Positions 11,115 through 19,472 are shown, counted from the first letter of the stretch. The stretch is DNA of 59,902 bases from Vicinamibacterales bacterium (GCA_036496585.1 DASXLB010000018.1:1-59902); one strand, 5' to 3'. Numbers and translations: made by a program. Notes: generated from the sequence alone by a model not told the origin.

Positions 11115-12137
11115 TTATCGCCGGTTTTCGAGGTCGTCCAGGCGCGCCCGCAGCGCCGCCACCGCCTTGCGCAGCGCGGGGAGCGTCCGGAAGACGGCCG
11201 ACGCCTTCAGCCAGTCGCGGTTGTCGATCGCCGGGTAGCCGGAGACGAACGCGCCCGCGTCGATCGAGTTGGGAATACCGGTCTGGGCGGTCGCAATGAC
11301 GCCGGCTCCGATCGTCAAGTGTCCCGCGACGCCAACCTGCCCGGCCAGCGTCACGCGGTCCTCGATCGTGGTGCTCCCGGCAATGCCGACCTGCGCGGCC
11401 AGCAGCACGTCGCGTCCGATCGTCACGCCATGCGCCACCTGCACGAGGTTGTCGATCTTGGTCCCGGCGCCGATCCGCGTCTCGCCGACCGCCGGGCGAT
11501 CGATCGCCGTGTTGGCGCCGATCTCGACATCGTCCTCGATCACGACGCCGCCAACCTGAGGAATCTTGTGGTGCGTGCCGTCGGGCCGCCGCGCGAACCC
11601 GAAGCCGTCGCTGCCGATCACCGCGCCATCCTGGACGACCACCCGGCTGCCGACGACGACCCGCTCACGGATTGACACGCGCGAGTGGACGACGCAGTCA
11701 TCGCCCACCACGGCGCCGGCGCCGATCGTCACGTGCGGGTAGATCACCGTGCGCGCTCCGACGCTGGCGCCCACGCCGATGCTGGCGAACGCCGCGATCG
11801 ACGCGGTCGGGTCGATCGACGCGTCCGTCGCCACGTCGGCCATCCGGTGCACGCCGGCCGCAGTCTCGAGGCGGGGGGCGAACAGCTCCATCGCGCGGGC
11901 GAACGCCAGATACGGATCGACGGCGCGCAGCATCGCGCAGGGGGCCGCGGCGGCGCGGTCACCGAGGATCACGGCCGACGCCTTGGTCGCGCGAAGCTCG
12001 GCGGCGTACTTCGGATTGGCGAAGAACGTCAGATCGCCGGGGCCGGCGTCTCCGATGCCGGCCACCCGGGCGATCTCGATCGCGCCGTCGCCTTCGAGAC
12101 GGCACTCGAGCCGCCGGGCAATCTCCTCGAGCTTCAA
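11115..12137 (-). CDS. lpxD: UDP-3-O-(3-hydroxyacyl)glucosamine N-acyltransferase
   Basis: LpxD adds the N-linked hydroxyacyl chain in lipid A synthesis. The N-terminal uridine-binding domain ([24 protein letters not shown]) is followed from about residue 100 by a left-handed beta helix of hexapeptide repeats. The catalytic histidine lies in [13 protein letters not shown] place the start at the TTG at 12137, giving [17 protein letters not shown] and 340 residues, close to the E. coli length. No ATG or GTG is suitably placed and the frame upstream is not protein-like. A TATACT hexamer 8 nt upstream suggests a leaderless message. It heads the seven-gene leftward operon. The start is less certain than the function. 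Confidence 0.93.
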   Translation of the reverse strand: MKLEEIARRLECRLEGDGAIEIARVAGIGDAGPGDLTFFANPKYAAELRATKASAVILGDRAAAAPCAMLRAVDPYLAFARAMELFAPRLETAAGVHRMADVATDASIDPTASIAAFASIGVGASVGARTVIYPHVTIGAGAVVGDDCVVHSRVSIRERVVVGSRVVVQDGAVIGSDGFGFARRPDGTHHKIPQVGGVVIEDDVEIGANTAIDRPAVGETRIGAGTKIDNLVQVAHGVTIGRDVLLAAQVGIAGSTTIEDRVTLAGQVGVAGHLTIGAGVIATAQTGIPNSIDAGAFVSGYPAIDNRDWLKASAVFRTLPALRKAVAALRARLDDLENRR

Positions 12138-12145
12138 CAGCAGCG

Positions 12146-12151
12146 AGTATA
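12146..12151 (-). promoter_or_regulatory. Candidate -10 element of the lpxD operon
   Basis: TATACT on the minus strand lies 8 nt before the proposed TTG start of lpxD. The match to TATAAT is 5 of 6. The short spacing implies a leader of almost no length. No clear -35 is seen 16-18 nt upstream. Confidence 0.45.
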
Positions 12152-12227
12152 GCGGGTCGCGGAGTGCCGGGCGCGGGTAGCCGGAGCGACAGCTGGAAGC
12201 CGGCAACCACTAACCGGCAACGGCCCG

Positions 12228-12899
12228 CTAGTGAATCGCCGCGCGCTGAAAGAAGCTGACGAGATGTTCCAGGCCCAGCGCCGCCGCCACCTCCCGCACC
12301 ACCGCCTCGCGGCTCCCGGGGGCCTCGCCCACGACGCCGCGCAGCGTCGTCAGCGCCTCGCTCGCTGTGGCCGCCCACGTCACCTTGACCAGGCCCTGGC
12401 GCGCGCCGCGCAGCGACAGGAAGTGGCCGATGATCCGGAAAAGGAAGTAGTAGCCGATGACGTTCGGTCCCGGCAGCAGAATCAGGAACACCGAGCCGAC
12501 GCCGCCGAGCAGGTCCACGAACATCCAGAAGCGATGGCGGTCCCAGTCGCGGTGCAGTGATCGCCGCAGCAGCTGCAGCGCCTGCGCGGCGGTCAGATCG
12601 TGGGGGTGAACGAGCGTCGCCTCAGCACGTCCGCGCAACTGCCAGAGCAGGCGCTGCTCGGCAATCGATTCCGCGATCCAGCGCAGCAAACGCCGCTTGA
12701 CGCGTGTCCCGAGCGGCGGACGCGCATCTGACGGGTCGACGATCCTGTGCCGCTCGCGCTCGGCCTCCGCCAGTGTCTGGCGAAAGCGGACGTTGACGCG
12801 GCCGAGCATCCCCGATCGTGGGGCGGCGGCGGCAGCGTCGGGCTCCTCGCAGTACAGTTCGTACCGATCGGGTCCTACCGGTACGAGGAACACGTCCAT
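12228..12899 (-). CDS. Membrane-associated protein, possibly related to mitochondrial K+/H+ exchange (Mit_KHE1) proteins
   Basis: The 223-residue protein starts MDVFLVPVGPDRYELYCEEP. It has a charged middle region (RVKRRLLRWIAESIAEQRLLWQLRGR) and one or two hydrophobic segments around residues 125-158 (FWMFVDLLGGVGSVFLILLPGPNVIGYYFLFRIIGHFLSLRGA in pieces), then a helical tail. The PGPN-V-x-Y-Y block flanked by helices recalls the Mit_KHE1 family linked to K+/H+ exchange. That assignment comes from memory of the motif and is tentative. There is no signal peptide. It reads away from lpxD's upstream side with no obvious Shine-Dalgarno at the ATG. Confidence 0.6.
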   Translation of the reverse strand: MDVFLVPVGPDRYELYCEEPDAAAAAPRSGMLGRVNVRFRQTLAEAERERHRIVDPSDARPPLGTRVKRRLLRWIAESIAEQRLLWQLRGRAEATLVHPHDLTAAQALQLLRRSLHRDWDRHRFWMFVDLLGGVGSVFLILLPGPNVIGYYFLFRIIGHFLSLRGARQGLVKVTWAATASEALTTLRGVVGEAPGSREAVVREVAAALGLEHLVSFFQRAAIH

Positions 12900-12983
12900 C
12901 CGCTACCGAACCGGTGAGGGCGCCGGGCCAGATCCGGATCGCCGCCGGACGTCCGCTGCCGTCATGTTCATCGGCCAATAGGT

Positions 12984-12989
12984 TACACT
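12984..12989 (+). promoter_or_regulatory. Candidate -10 element of the mgtC-like gene
   Basis: TACACT ends 7 nt before the GTG start at 12997. No Shine-Dalgarno intervenes, which is consistent with a leaderless message. Confidence 0.4.
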
Positions 12990-12996
12990 CGCCGCC

Positions 12997-13431
12997 GTGG
13001 CGCTGACTGACGCGCAGATCGTCATCCGCCTGGTGCTGGCCACCGGGGTCGGCGCGCTCCTCGGCCTCGAGCGCGAGCGGCACCACAAGAGCGCCGGCTT
13101 CCGCACCAACAGCCTGATCGCGCTCGGCTCCTGTGTCTTCACGCTGGTCGGTCTGCTGGCCGGCGGCGGCGATCCGACGCGGATCCCCGGACAGGTCGTC
13201 ACCGGCATCGGATTCCTCGGCGCCGGCGCCATCCTGCACAACAGCGAGCGCGTGCAGGGCATGACGACGGCGGCGATGATCTGGGTGAACGCGGCGCTCG
13301 GCTGCGCCTGCGGCGCGGGGCAGATTCGCCTGGCGGTCCTGGGCACGGGGGTGACGCTCGCCATCCTGCTGATCCTCGGGCCGCTGGAGCGGGCGCTCGA
13401 ACCGAAGAACGGAGCCGGACCTACCGCCTGA
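12997..13431 (+). CDS. MgtC/SapB-family membrane protein
   Basis: This 144-residue inner-membrane protein matches the MgtC/SapB family N-terminal domain. Near residue 24 it has GALLGLERERHHKSAGFRTN, the conserved cytoplasmic loop, then helices ending in VTGIGFLGAGAILHNSERVQGMTTAAMIWVNAALG, the family's most diagnostic block. It lacks the C-terminal ACT-like extension of Salmonella MgtC. Some members act in Mg2+ limitation or regulate ATP synthase; the role here is unknown. The start is GTG. The last 11 nt overlap the convergent P1-nuclease-like gene. Confidence 0.88.
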   Translation: MALTDAQIVIRLVLATGVGALLGLERERHHKSAGFRTNSLIALGSCVFTLVGLLAGGGDPTRIPGQVVTGIGFLGAGAILHNSERVQGMTTAAMIWVNAALGCACGAGQIRLAVLGTGVTLAILLILGPLERALEPKNGAGPTA

Positions 13432-14308
13432 TCGGCCGCGGCTGGCGCGGTGGGGCGTCGACGGGAACCGGCGGACGCCCGGCGTCGATCCACGCCTGGG
13501 TGATGAGCGACGCCACGTCGGTGATCGCGGTCGACACGCGCGCTTCCAGGATCGGCTGGATGCGCGCAACCAGCGCGTCGAAGTAGCCCTCGTCGTAGCT
13601 CACCCGTCCTTGCGCGGCGGCGCGATCGGCATCGAGGACCGGCTGCACGTCGCTGAAGCTGTCGGCCAGCGTCGCGAAGATGAAGTCACGGACGTTCGGC
13701 ACGGCCACGATCGATCCAGGCGCCAGCTTCAGCTTCGACTGATAACGATCGAACAGCTCGCTCTCGAAGCGGGAGTGAATCCCGGTCTGGCCCGTCAGCT
13801 GTCCGTCGTAGTTGGCAGCGGCGTGGAACGGCTGGCAGGCGTCGGCCGCGTAGTGCGCGATGACCGACGAGAACAGCTTGATGTTGTCCCGCGCATAGGG
13901 TGAGGTCGGCAGCTGGCGGAAGCTGTCGCGCAGCTTGTCGAAGATGTCCTGTGTGCGCCATGGCAGCACGCCGTTCTTCTTCACGAACTCGGCCCCGCGC
14001 GCCGCCACCGCGGCGTTGTAGTCGTGCGGCAGGTCGCGGAAGGGAAACGGGCCGTAGCTGTCCATGTCGACGAAGTGCCGCGAGTCCTCCTCCGTCCAGC
14101 CGAGCGTCCGGTAGGTGTCGGGATCGATGGCGTGTTCGACGAACGAGACGCGGTATTTCTCGAAGAACGGCCGCAGCTCGGCCGGCAGCAGATCGACCGC
14201 GCGGTCGGCGATGAACTTGTGCCCGGTGAAGCCCCACGCCTGCAGACGCGGGGCCGCCGGCAGCGACAGAGCGAGCGCCGTCAACGCGGCGACGACCAGC
14301 GTGCGCAT
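13421..14308 (-). CDS. Secreted zinc-dependent nuclease/phospholipase C-like protein (S1/P1 superfamily)
   Basis: After a signal peptide (MRTLVVAALTALALSLPAAPRLQA) the mature protein would begin with W-G-F-T-G-H. In S1/P1 nucleases and zinc phospholipase C the N-terminal Trp itself binds zinc. Further expected ligands appear in HKFIADRA, SRHFVDMD and SVIAHYAADACQPFHAAANYDG near residue 150. The single active-site layout suggests a periplasmic or secreted phosphodiesterase on nucleic acid or phospholipid. The ATG at 14308 is preferred; a GTG at 14311 is adjacent. It is divergent from endonuclease IV and shares a palindromic promoter region with it. Confidence 0.78.
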   Translation of the reverse strand: MRTLVVAALTALALSLPAAPRLQAWGFTGHKFIADRAVDLLPAELRPFFEKYRVSFVEHAIDPDTYRTLGWTEEDSRHFVDMDSYGPFPFRDLPHDYNAAVAARGAEFVKKNGVLPWRTQDIFDKLRDSFRQLPTSPYARDNIKLFSSVIAHYAADACQPFHAAANYDGQLTGQTGIHSRFESELFDRYQSKLKLAPGSIVAVPNVRDFIFATLADSFSDVQPVLDADRAAAQGRVSYDEGYFDALVARIQPILEARVSTAITDVASLITQAWIDAGRPPVPVDAPPRQPRPIRR

Positions 14309-14314
14309 CACGGA

Positions 14315-14324
14315 AGGATATCCT
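14315..14324. promoter_or_regulatory. Palindromic shared -10 region for divergent nuclease genes
   Basis: AGGATATCCT reads identically on both strands, so each strand carries TATCCT, the two overlapping by two bases. On the plus strand it ends 7 nt before the nfo GTG; on the minus strand it ends 6 nt before the ATG of the P1-like gene. Symmetric -10 elements driving divergent transcription are known from E. coli. Confidence 0.5.
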
Positions 14325-14331
14325 ATGGGCC

Positions 14332-15249
14332 GTGCCTCGTCTCGGTGCCCACTTGTCGATCGCCGGCGGACTCTGGCGCGCGGTCGACCGCGCCGAGGCG
14401 AGCGGCTGTGAGGCGCTCCAGATCTTCACGAAATCGGCCGGCCAGTGGCGCGCGCGCACCCTGCCCGCCGCGGAGATCGCGCGGTTCCGCCGGCGCGTGC
14501 GCGAGACCGGCATCCGTCCGGTCCTGGCCCACAACAGCTATCTGATCAATCTCGCGGCCGCCGACCGCCGGCTGCGCGCGCGATCGCTCGCGGCGCTGGT
14601 CGAGGAGCTCGACCGCGCCGAAACGCTCGGGCTCGACGGACTCGTGATGCACCCGGGCTCGTACACGACGGGCACCGAGCGCGGTGGATTGCGCCTGATC
14701 GCCAGCGGGCTGGCGGCGCTGCTCGAGCAGCGGCCCGAGGGACGGACCCGCATCCTCCTCGAACAGACCGCCGGCCAGGGGACGAATCTCGGCCACCGGT
14801 TCGAGCACCTGGCCGAGATCCTCGCTCGCCTCGGCGCGACGCCGCGCGTCGGCGTCTGCCTCGACACCTGTCACCTGCTCGCGGCCGGCTACGACATCGG
14901 CACGGCTGAGGGCTATGCCGAGACGTTTCGACAGTTCGGGCAGATCGTCGGGTTCACACGGCTCAAGGCGTTCCACCTGAACGACTCGAAGAAGCCGTGC
15001 GCCAGCCGCGTCGATCGCCACGATCACATCGGCAAGGGCTGCCTCGGACTCGAGCCGTTCCGCCGCCTGGTCAACGACCCCCGCTTCACGCGGCTGCCGA
15101 TGCTGCTCGAAACGCCGAAGCTCGAGACGCCGGAGAGCCGGCGGGCAAGCGACGTCGACCCGCTCGACCGGGTCAACCTCGACGTGCTGCGCGGGTTGAT
15201 CACGTCACCACGGTGCACGTCACGTCCACGTTCGACACCTCGCCGCTGA
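14332..15249 (+). CDS. nfo: Endonuclease IV (AP endonuclease)
   Basis: Nfo cuts DNA 5' of abasic sites during base-excision repair, using three zinc ions in a TIM barrel. The 305-residue protein opens PRLGAHLSIAGGLWRAVDRA and has QIFTKSAGQWRA, LAHNSYLINLAA, LVMHPGSYTTG (zinc His), ILLEQTAGQGTNLGHRFEHLAEIL (Glu), GVCLDTCHLLAAGYDI (Asp and His), FHLNDSKKPCASRVDRHDHIGKGCLG (His and Asp) and MLLETPKLE. All metal ligands appear intact. The start is GTG at 14332, directly after a TATCCT hexamer. The last 20 or so residues, rich in Arg, Ser and Pro, are not conserved. Confidence 0.94.
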   Translation: MPRLGAHLSIAGGLWRAVDRAEASGCEALQIFTKSAGQWRARTLPAAEIARFRRRVRETGIRPVLAHNSYLINLAAADRRLRARSLAALVEELDRAETLGLDGLVMHPGSYTTGTERGGLRLIASGLAALLEQRPEGRTRILLEQTAGQGTNLGHRFEHLAEILARLGATPRVGVCLDTCHLLAAGYDIGTAEGYAETFRQFGQIVGFTRLKAFHLNDSKKPCASRVDRHDHIGKGCLGLEPFRRLVNDPRFTRLPMLLETPKLETPESRRASDVDPLDRVNLDVLRGLITSPRCTSRPRSTPRR

Positions 15250-15341
15250 CCTCGTCGGTCGGCCGCGCTTCCAGCCTGCACCCGGGCGCACACGCTCGAA
15301 GAGCTGGACGCTCCTGCTGGAACCTGGTTGGTGAACAGGGG

Positions 15342-15899
15342 TCAGTCGCGGAAGACTTCGGCGTCGAACCGAAAGACGCGAGCGCCGCCTCGCCACGCGT
15401 CGTGAGGCAGGCCGGCTTTCACGCACGTCTGCGACAGGAACGTCTCGCGGTCCCAGCGCTGCTCGGTCGCCACCTGCGGCAGCAGCAGACCGCGCCGCGA
15501 ACCCTGCTCGGCCACCAGCCCGTGGCGGCCGATCTCGAACGCCGCCGGATCGATCGGGTCGATCGATTCGAGCGGGCCGAGGATCGAGACTTCGATCTCG
15601 AGATCGTCGAGCTCCGCCGCGGTCAGCGGCGGAAAGCGCGGATCCTCCCGTGCGGCGCCGACGGCGACGCGGCGCACCTCCTCGGGCAGCGCCCGGAGGC
15701 ACTGCAGCGTGCCGATGCAGCCGCGCAGTTGCCCGCCGCGCGTGATCGTGACGAACGCGCCGCTGGCGGCGGGAAATCCGCCGCTGGCGGCGGGCAAGCC
15801 GCCGTCGACGTCGATCGTGGCCGGCGCCGCGCCGGCCGCTCCCCTGACGGCCCCGCGCGCGATGGTGACCAGCGTGCGCTTCTGCGCGTCAGTCAGCAT
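15342..15899 (-). CDS. AMMECR1-domain protein (AmmeMemoRadiSam system protein A)
   Basis: The 185-residue protein carries the AMMECR1 fold, with the signature LRGCIGTLQCLRALPEEVRRVAVGAAREDPRFPPL centred near residue 70 (given here as the LRGCIG core) and SILGPLE, GLLLPQVA and WDRETFLSQTCVKAGL blocks. Its function is not established; bacterial and archaeal homologues occur with MEMO1-like proteins and sometimes a radical SAM enzyme. The ATG at 15899 lies inside the end of the MEMO1 gene (11-nt overlap), showing coupling. A 21-bp tandem duplication adds GLPAASG-GFPAASG near residue 34. Confidence 0.86.
   Translation of the reverse strand: MLTDAQKRTLVTIARGAVRGAAGAAPATIDVDGGLPAASGGFPAASGAFVTITRGGQLRGCIGTLQCLRALPEEVRRVAVGAAREDPRFPPLTAAELDDLEIEVSILGPLESIDPIDPAAFEIGRHGLVAEQGSRRGLLLPQVATEQRWDRETFLSQTCVKAGLPHDAWRGGARVFRFDAEVFRD
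15759..15800. repeat. 21-bp tandem duplication within AMMECR1 gene
   Basis: Two adjacent 21-bp units beginning GCCGCTGGCGGCGGG differ at a few bases and encode GLPAASG then GFPAASG. The insert lies before the first conserved AMMECR1 strand, where a loop would tolerate it. Confidence 0.75.
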
Positions 15900-16755
15900 T
15901 GGTGAATGTCCCCAGCGCGGCCGCGAGATAGCCGACCACCCCGCTGGTGTCGCCGGAGATTTCGCCGGAATGCATGTAGCGCAGCACGCGGCCATGGTGG
16001 GCGCCGCGCGCCTGCGCCCCCAGCATCACCGCAATCGTCGGACCGCCGCCGCAGGCCACATACCGGCCTCGCTCCGCCGCTGGCGCGCGCTCGAACAGCG
16101 CCAGCAGCCCCTCGGCGTCGAAGGCGGCGACGCGCTCACGCACCTGCGCGTCGAGCCGTTCGGCCGTGACGGCCTCGAAATAATGGGACAGATCGGTGCT
16201 GGCGACGAACAGCAGGCGGCGCCCTGCTCCGGCCGTGGCGAGCGCCTGAGCCAGCGCGCGAATCGTCGCGGTGGTCTGATCGCCCATGAGCAGCGGCACG
16301 ATCGGCACGTCGGGCAGCAGACGGCGCATGAACGGCAGCTGCATTTCGAGCGAGTGCTCGCGGCGGTGCGCTTCGGGACGGACGTGGACCATCGGCGACG
16401 CGTCCATCAGCTCGGTGGCCAGGACGCGGTCGATCTCGACAGCGCCGAGCGGCGTCGCGAACGCCCCGGACGGATACACGGCAACGCCCTCGAATCCGAC
16501 GAAGTGCGACGGGCCGACGAGCACGGCGGCGTCGTACGGCGCGCCGGCGGCGGCCGCGCGGTAGGCGCAGGCGCCGACGGGACCTGAGAACAGCAGGCCG
16601 GCGTGAGGCGCGATCACCGCGTCGACGCGCCCGACCGGCAGGGCCACCGACGCGGCGTCGGCCAGATACGTGTCGACCTCGCGGGCCAGCGCGCCCGCCG
16701 ACGCCGGATACCAGGAACCGGCGACCGCGGCAGGACGGATAGAATCAGTGGCCAT
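15889..16755 (-). CDS. MEMO1-family protein (AmmeMemoRadiSam system protein B)
   Basis: The 288-residue product belongs to the MEMO family, which shares the fold of class III extradiol dioxygenases. It reads [22 protein letters not shown] at the start. The metal-site motifs follow: [19 protein letters not shown] (His), [11 protein letters not shown] (His), [24 protein letters not shown]-like [11 protein letters not shown] (His) and [11 protein letters not shown]. The start ATG at 16755 follows GGGAGAAAG on the minus strand. Its start codon overlaps the start codon of gatC on the other strand (sequence CATG). A longer frame to 16791 exists but lacks conservation. Confidence 0.88.
   Translation of the reverse strand: MATDSIRPAAVAGSWYPASAGALAREVDTYLADAASVALPVGRVDAVIAPHAGLLFSGPVGACAYRAAAAGAPYDAAVLVGPSHFVGFEGVAVYPSGAFATPLGAVEIDRVLATELMDASPMVHVRPEAHRREHSLEMQLPFMRRLLPDVPIVPLLMGDQTTATIRALAQALATAGAGRRLLFVASTDLSHYFEAVTAERLDAQVRERVAAFDAEGLLALFERAPAAERGRYVACGGGPTIAVMLGAQARGAHHGRVLRYMHSGEISGDTSGVVGYLAAALGTFTNAD
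16740..16745 (+). promoter_or_regulatory. Candidate -10 element of gatCA
   Basis: TAGAAT, a 5/6 match to TATAAT, ends 8 nt before the gatC ATG. It lies inside the 5' coding region of the divergent MEMO1 gene. Confidence 0.4.
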
Positions 16756-17050
16756 GGCAACCGTGCTTTCTCCCGCCGACGTCGAGCGCATCGCGGCGCT
16801 GGCGCGGCTCGAGCTGACCGACGACGAGCGATCGCGGTTCGCGGCGCAGTTGACGGCGATTCTCGCCTACGCCGATCAGGTGCAGCAGGCCGACACCGCC
16901 GCCGCGGTGCAGCCGGCAGCGCCGGCGCCGGCCCGCTTGCGCGACGACGAGCCGCGGCCGTCGCTCGATCGCGACGCGGCACTGGCCGAAGCGCCGGCCG
17001 CGGATCGAAGCGCCGGTCTGTTTACGGTACCACGGGTGCTCGGCTCATGA
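16754..17050 (+). CDS. gatC: Asp/Glu-tRNA amidotransferase subunit C
   Basis: GatC is the small subunit that wraps around GatA in the GatCAB enzyme, which converts Glu-tRNA(Gln) or Asp-tRNA(Asn) to the amide form. The 98-residue product begins [25 protein letters not shown], the typical first two helices, followed by [19 protein letters not shown] and [20 protein letters not shown]. The length is normal. The ATG at 16754 overlaps the opposing MEMO1 start codon; the stop overlaps gatA by ATGA. Confidence 0.92.
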   Translation: MATVLSPADVERIAALARLELTDDERSRFAAQLTAILAYADQVQQADTAAAVQPAAPAPARLRDDEPRPSLDRDAALAEAPAADRSAGLFTVPRVLGS

Positions 17051-18492
17051 GTCTGCCCAAGCGGGCCGCCGCGATCCGCGCCGCCGTGGCGGCGCGCCAG
17101 GTCAGCGCGGTCGAGGTCTGCCGCGCCACGCTGGACCAGATCACCCGCACCGATCCTCCGCTGCACGCCTTCCTGCACGTCTGCGCCGACCGCGCGCTGG
17201 CGCGCGCCGCCGAGCTCGATCGGCACCCCGACGTGACCGCGCCGCTCCTGGGCGTCCCTGTCGCGATCAAGGACAACATCTGCACCGCCGGCGTGCCGAC
17301 AACCGCCGCCTCGCGGCTGCTCGAAGACTACGTCCCGCCGTATTCCGCGACCGTGGTGGAGCGGCTCGAGCGCGCCGGCGCGGTGATTATCGGCAAGACC
17401 AACTGCGACGAGTTCGCGATGGGTTCGTCGACCGAACACTCGGCGTTCGGGCCGACGCGTAACCCCTGGGGCGTCGATCGTACGCCGGGCGGATCGAGCG
17501 GGGGCTCGGCGGTCGCGGTGGCCGCCGGGATGGCGCCGCTGGCGCTCGGATCCGATACCGGCGGCTCGATCCGCCAGCCGGCGGCGCTGTGCGGCGTCTT
17601 CGGACTGAAGCCGACCTACGGCCGCGTGTCGCGCTACGGCCTGATCGCGTTTGCTTCGTCGCTCGATCAGATCGGGCCGATGGCGGCGTCGGCCGAGGAT
17701 CTGGCGCTGGCATTCGCGGCGATCGCCGGCGCTGACGCCCGCGATGCGACCAGCGTCGACGCGCCGGCGCCCGATCCCGCGGCGGGGCTCGACGGCGATC
17801 TCCGCGGTGTGCGCGTCGGCGTCCCGCGCGAGCTGCTGCGCGTCGGCGTCGAGCCGGGTGTGCAGCGTGCGTTCGACGCGGCGCTCGACAGCCTGCGCGA
17901 GGCTGGGGCGGTACTCACCGACGTCTCGCTCCCCCACGCGTCGCTGGCGATCCCGGTCTACTATCTCGTCGCCAACGCCGAGGCCAGCTCGAATCTGGCG
18001 CGCTACGACGGCGTGCGCTACGGCGCGCGCGCCGACGCGGCCACGCTGCACGACACCTACTACCGCACGCGCGCGCTGTTTGGCGCCGAGGCCAAGCGCC
18101 GCATCATGATCGGCACGTTCGTGCTGAGCGCCGGCTACTACGACGCGTACTACGTCAAGGCGCAACAGGTCCGGGCCCTCATCAGGCACGACTACGATCA
18201 GGCGTTTGCGGAGGTCGATACCGTGGCCATGCCGACGAGCCCGACCGCCGCGTTCCCGCTGGGCGCGCGGACGGACGATCCGCTGCAGATGTATCTGGCG
18301 GACGTCTTCACCGTGGCAGCCAATCTGGCGGGACTGCCGGCGATCAGCATTCCCTGCGGGGTGACCGAAGAACAGCTGCCGGTTGGGCTGCAGCTGACGG
18401 GCCGGCGGTTCGACGAGGCTACGCTGCTGCGCGCGGCCGCGGCCCTCGAACGGCGGAGTCCTATAGCGCGACCGGCCGCCGCGTCGATTTGA
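17047..18492 (+). CDS. gatA: Asp/Glu-tRNA amidotransferase subunit A
   Basis: GatA is the amidase subunit that frees ammonia from glutamine for tRNA-dependent amidation. The 481-residue protein has the Ser-cisSer-Lys amidase triad: Lys in [14 protein letters not shown] (about residue 77), the cis-Ser and nucleophile within [18 protein letters not shown] (about 150) and [20 protein letters not shown]. The tail contains [17 protein letters not shown]. No gatB lies nearby, so the third subunit must be encoded elsewhere. The stop overlaps the end of the convergent small membrane protein gene by 32 nt. Confidence 0.95.
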   Translation: MSLPKRAAAIRAAVAARQVSAVEVCRATLDQITRTDPPLHAFLHVCADRALARAAELDRHPDVTAPLLGVPVAIKDNICTAGVPTTAASRLLEDYVPPYSATVVERLERAGAVIIGKTNCDEFAMGSSTEHSAFGPTRNPWGVDRTPGGSSGGSAVAVAAGMAPLALGSDTGGSIRQPAALCGVFGLKPTYGRVSRYGLIAFASSLDQIGPMAASAEDLALAFAAIAGADARDATSVDAPAPDPAAGLDGDLRGVRVGVPRELLRVGVEPGVQRAFDAALDSLREAGAVLTDVSLPHASLAIPVYYLVANAEASSNLARYDGVRYGARADAATLHDTYYRTRALFGAEAKRRIMIGTFVLSAGYYDAYYVKAQQVRALIRHDYDQAFAEVDTVAMPTSPTAAFPLGARTDDPLQMYLADVFTVAANLAGLPAISIPCGVTEEQLPVGLQLTGRRFDEATLLRAAAALERRSPIARPAAASI

Positions 18493-18757
18493 CCAGCAGC
18501 GCGATCAGCAGCCCGACGACCGCCAGCGGCAGCAGCGGCACCGCGATCACCAGCCCAAACGCCAGCGCCAGCGCGACGCCGACAACCAGGAGCACCGGCG
18601 CGACCACCGCCATCACCAGGCCTGCGACGATCCACTTGAGCAGCAGCAGCGGCAACAGGATCAGCCGGATGACGACCTTGAACAGCAGCGCGACTGTCAT
18701 CGCCCCGACCACCATCGCGGCAAACGCAATGGCAAAGAACCCAGCCACGAACGCCAT
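18461..18757 (-). CDS. Small integral membrane protein, hypothetical
   Basis: This 98-residue, almost wholly hydrophobic protein has about three membrane segments: [41 protein letters not shown] and repeated Val/Leu/Ala stretches ending [11 protein letters not shown] good Shine-Dalgarno, GAGAGAGGGG, precedes the ATG at 18757. Its 3' end overlaps gatA convergently by 32 nt. No family is recognised. Confidence 0.65.
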   Translation of the reverse strand: MAFVAGFFAIAFAAMVVGAMTVALLFKVVIRLILLPLLLLKWIVAGLVMAVVAPVLLVVGVALALAFGLVIAVPLLPLAVVGLLIALLVKSTRRPVAL

Positions 18758-18898
18758 CAGTCACCCCTCTCTCTGCCGGATTACGACAGCCGGACGCGAA
18801 AGTTCCTGACGAAGGCGGAGGCTGGAGGGTGGGAGGCGGGCGCCGGAGGTTGGAGACGCGGGCTGAGCAGCCCAAGCCCAACCCCCGGCCCTTGACTG

Positions 18899-19327
18899 TT
18901 ACTCGACCGCTACGTTGATCTGCTTCGGCTTCGCATCCTCGCGCTGCGGCACCCGCACCGTCAGCACGCCGTCCTTGTAGCTGGCGCTGATACGCCCGCC
19001 ATCGGCCGTGGCCGGGAGCGTGAACGAGCGGCTGAACGTGCCATGCGGCCGCTCGCTGCGATGATACGTGCCCGCGTCGTCGTCGGTGCTCACCTTCCGC
19101 TCCCCAGAAATGGTCAGCACGTTCTGCTCGAACGTGACGGCGATCGCTTCGCGCGTCAGCTCGGGCAGCTCCACCTTGATCACGTACTCGTGCGCAGCCG
19201 TTTCGTAGACGTCGACCGCGGGGATCCACGCCCGAACGCCCTTGTATACGTCCTCGAACATCCTCGCCAGCCGGTCGATTTCCATCGAAGCCAGCTCGCG
19301 ACCAGGACTCCAGCGAACCAGTGTCAT
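18899..19327 (-). CDS. Small heat-shock protein, Hsp20 family
   Basis: The 142-residue product is an alpha-crystallin-type holdase chaperone that binds unfolding proteins. The alpha-crystallin domain spans about residues 40-135: WIPAVDVYETAAHEYVIKVELPELTREAIAVTF, then NVLTISGERK, FSRSFTLPA, ISASYKDGVLTVRVPQ. The short N-terminal arm begins MTLVRWSPGRELASMEIDRL. The ATG at 19327 follows GAGGAGG at ideal spacing; the frame further upstream is AT-rich promoter DNA. It is divergent from a second Hsp20 gene, with a large inverted repeat between them covering this gene's -35 box. Confidence 0.92.
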   Translation of the reverse strand: MTLVRWSPGRELASMEIDRLARMFEDVYKGVRAWIPAVDVYETAAHEYVIKVELPELTREAIAVTFEQNVLTISGERKVSTDDDAGTYHRSERPHGTFSRSFTLPATADGGRISASYKDGVLTVRVPQREDAKPKQINVAVE

Positions 19328-19361
19328 CGGTGCCCTCCTCAGAGAATTCATCATTCTCCAA

Positions 19362-19390
19362 AGCCTAAAATTAATATTAGCTGCTGTCAA
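19362..19390 (-). promoter_or_regulatory. Promoter of the leftward hsp20 gene
   Basis: On the minus strand a perfect TTGACA (19390-19385) is followed after 17 nt by TAGGCT (19367-19362). The predicted start leaves a leader of about 28 nt carrying GAGGAGG before the ATG at 19327. This is one of the few units here with a consensus -35 and a leader. Confidence 0.55.
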
Positions 19391-19403
19391 GCAGCTTATA
19401 TTA
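19372..19403. promoter_or_regulatory. Inverted-repeat operator between divergent hsp20 genes
   Basis: Arms TAATATTAGCTGCT and AGCAGCTTATATTA (13 of 14 pairs) flank the 4-nt spacer GTCA. The repeat covers the TTGACA -35 of the leftward gene, where a bound repressor would block RNA polymerase. It does not match CIRCE or the HAIR element, so the regulator is not identified. Confidence 0.6.
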
Positions 19404-19460
19404 GCATTTAACACTCATATTTTGATTCAGTGTTTCCGGCCTCATTTCAAGGCCCGGTGC

Positions 19461-19466
19461 TAAGAT
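19461..19466 (+). promoter_or_regulatory. Candidate -10 element of the rightward hsp20 gene
   Basis: TAAGAT ends 6 nt before the ATG at 19473. No Shine-Dalgarno is present, pointing to a leaderless message, unlike the divergent hsp20 gene. Confidence 0.4.
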
Positions 19467-19472
19467 GACGGC

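Noticed and set aside
15250-15341. A small gene between nfo and the AMMECR1 gene
   Set aside because: No start with ribosome-binding site or conserved motif was seen on either strand in these 92 nt.
19395-19420. CIRCE element near the hsp20 genes
   Set aside because: TTAGCA and ACACTC fragments occur, but the TTAGCACTC-N9-GAGTGCTAA structure is absent.
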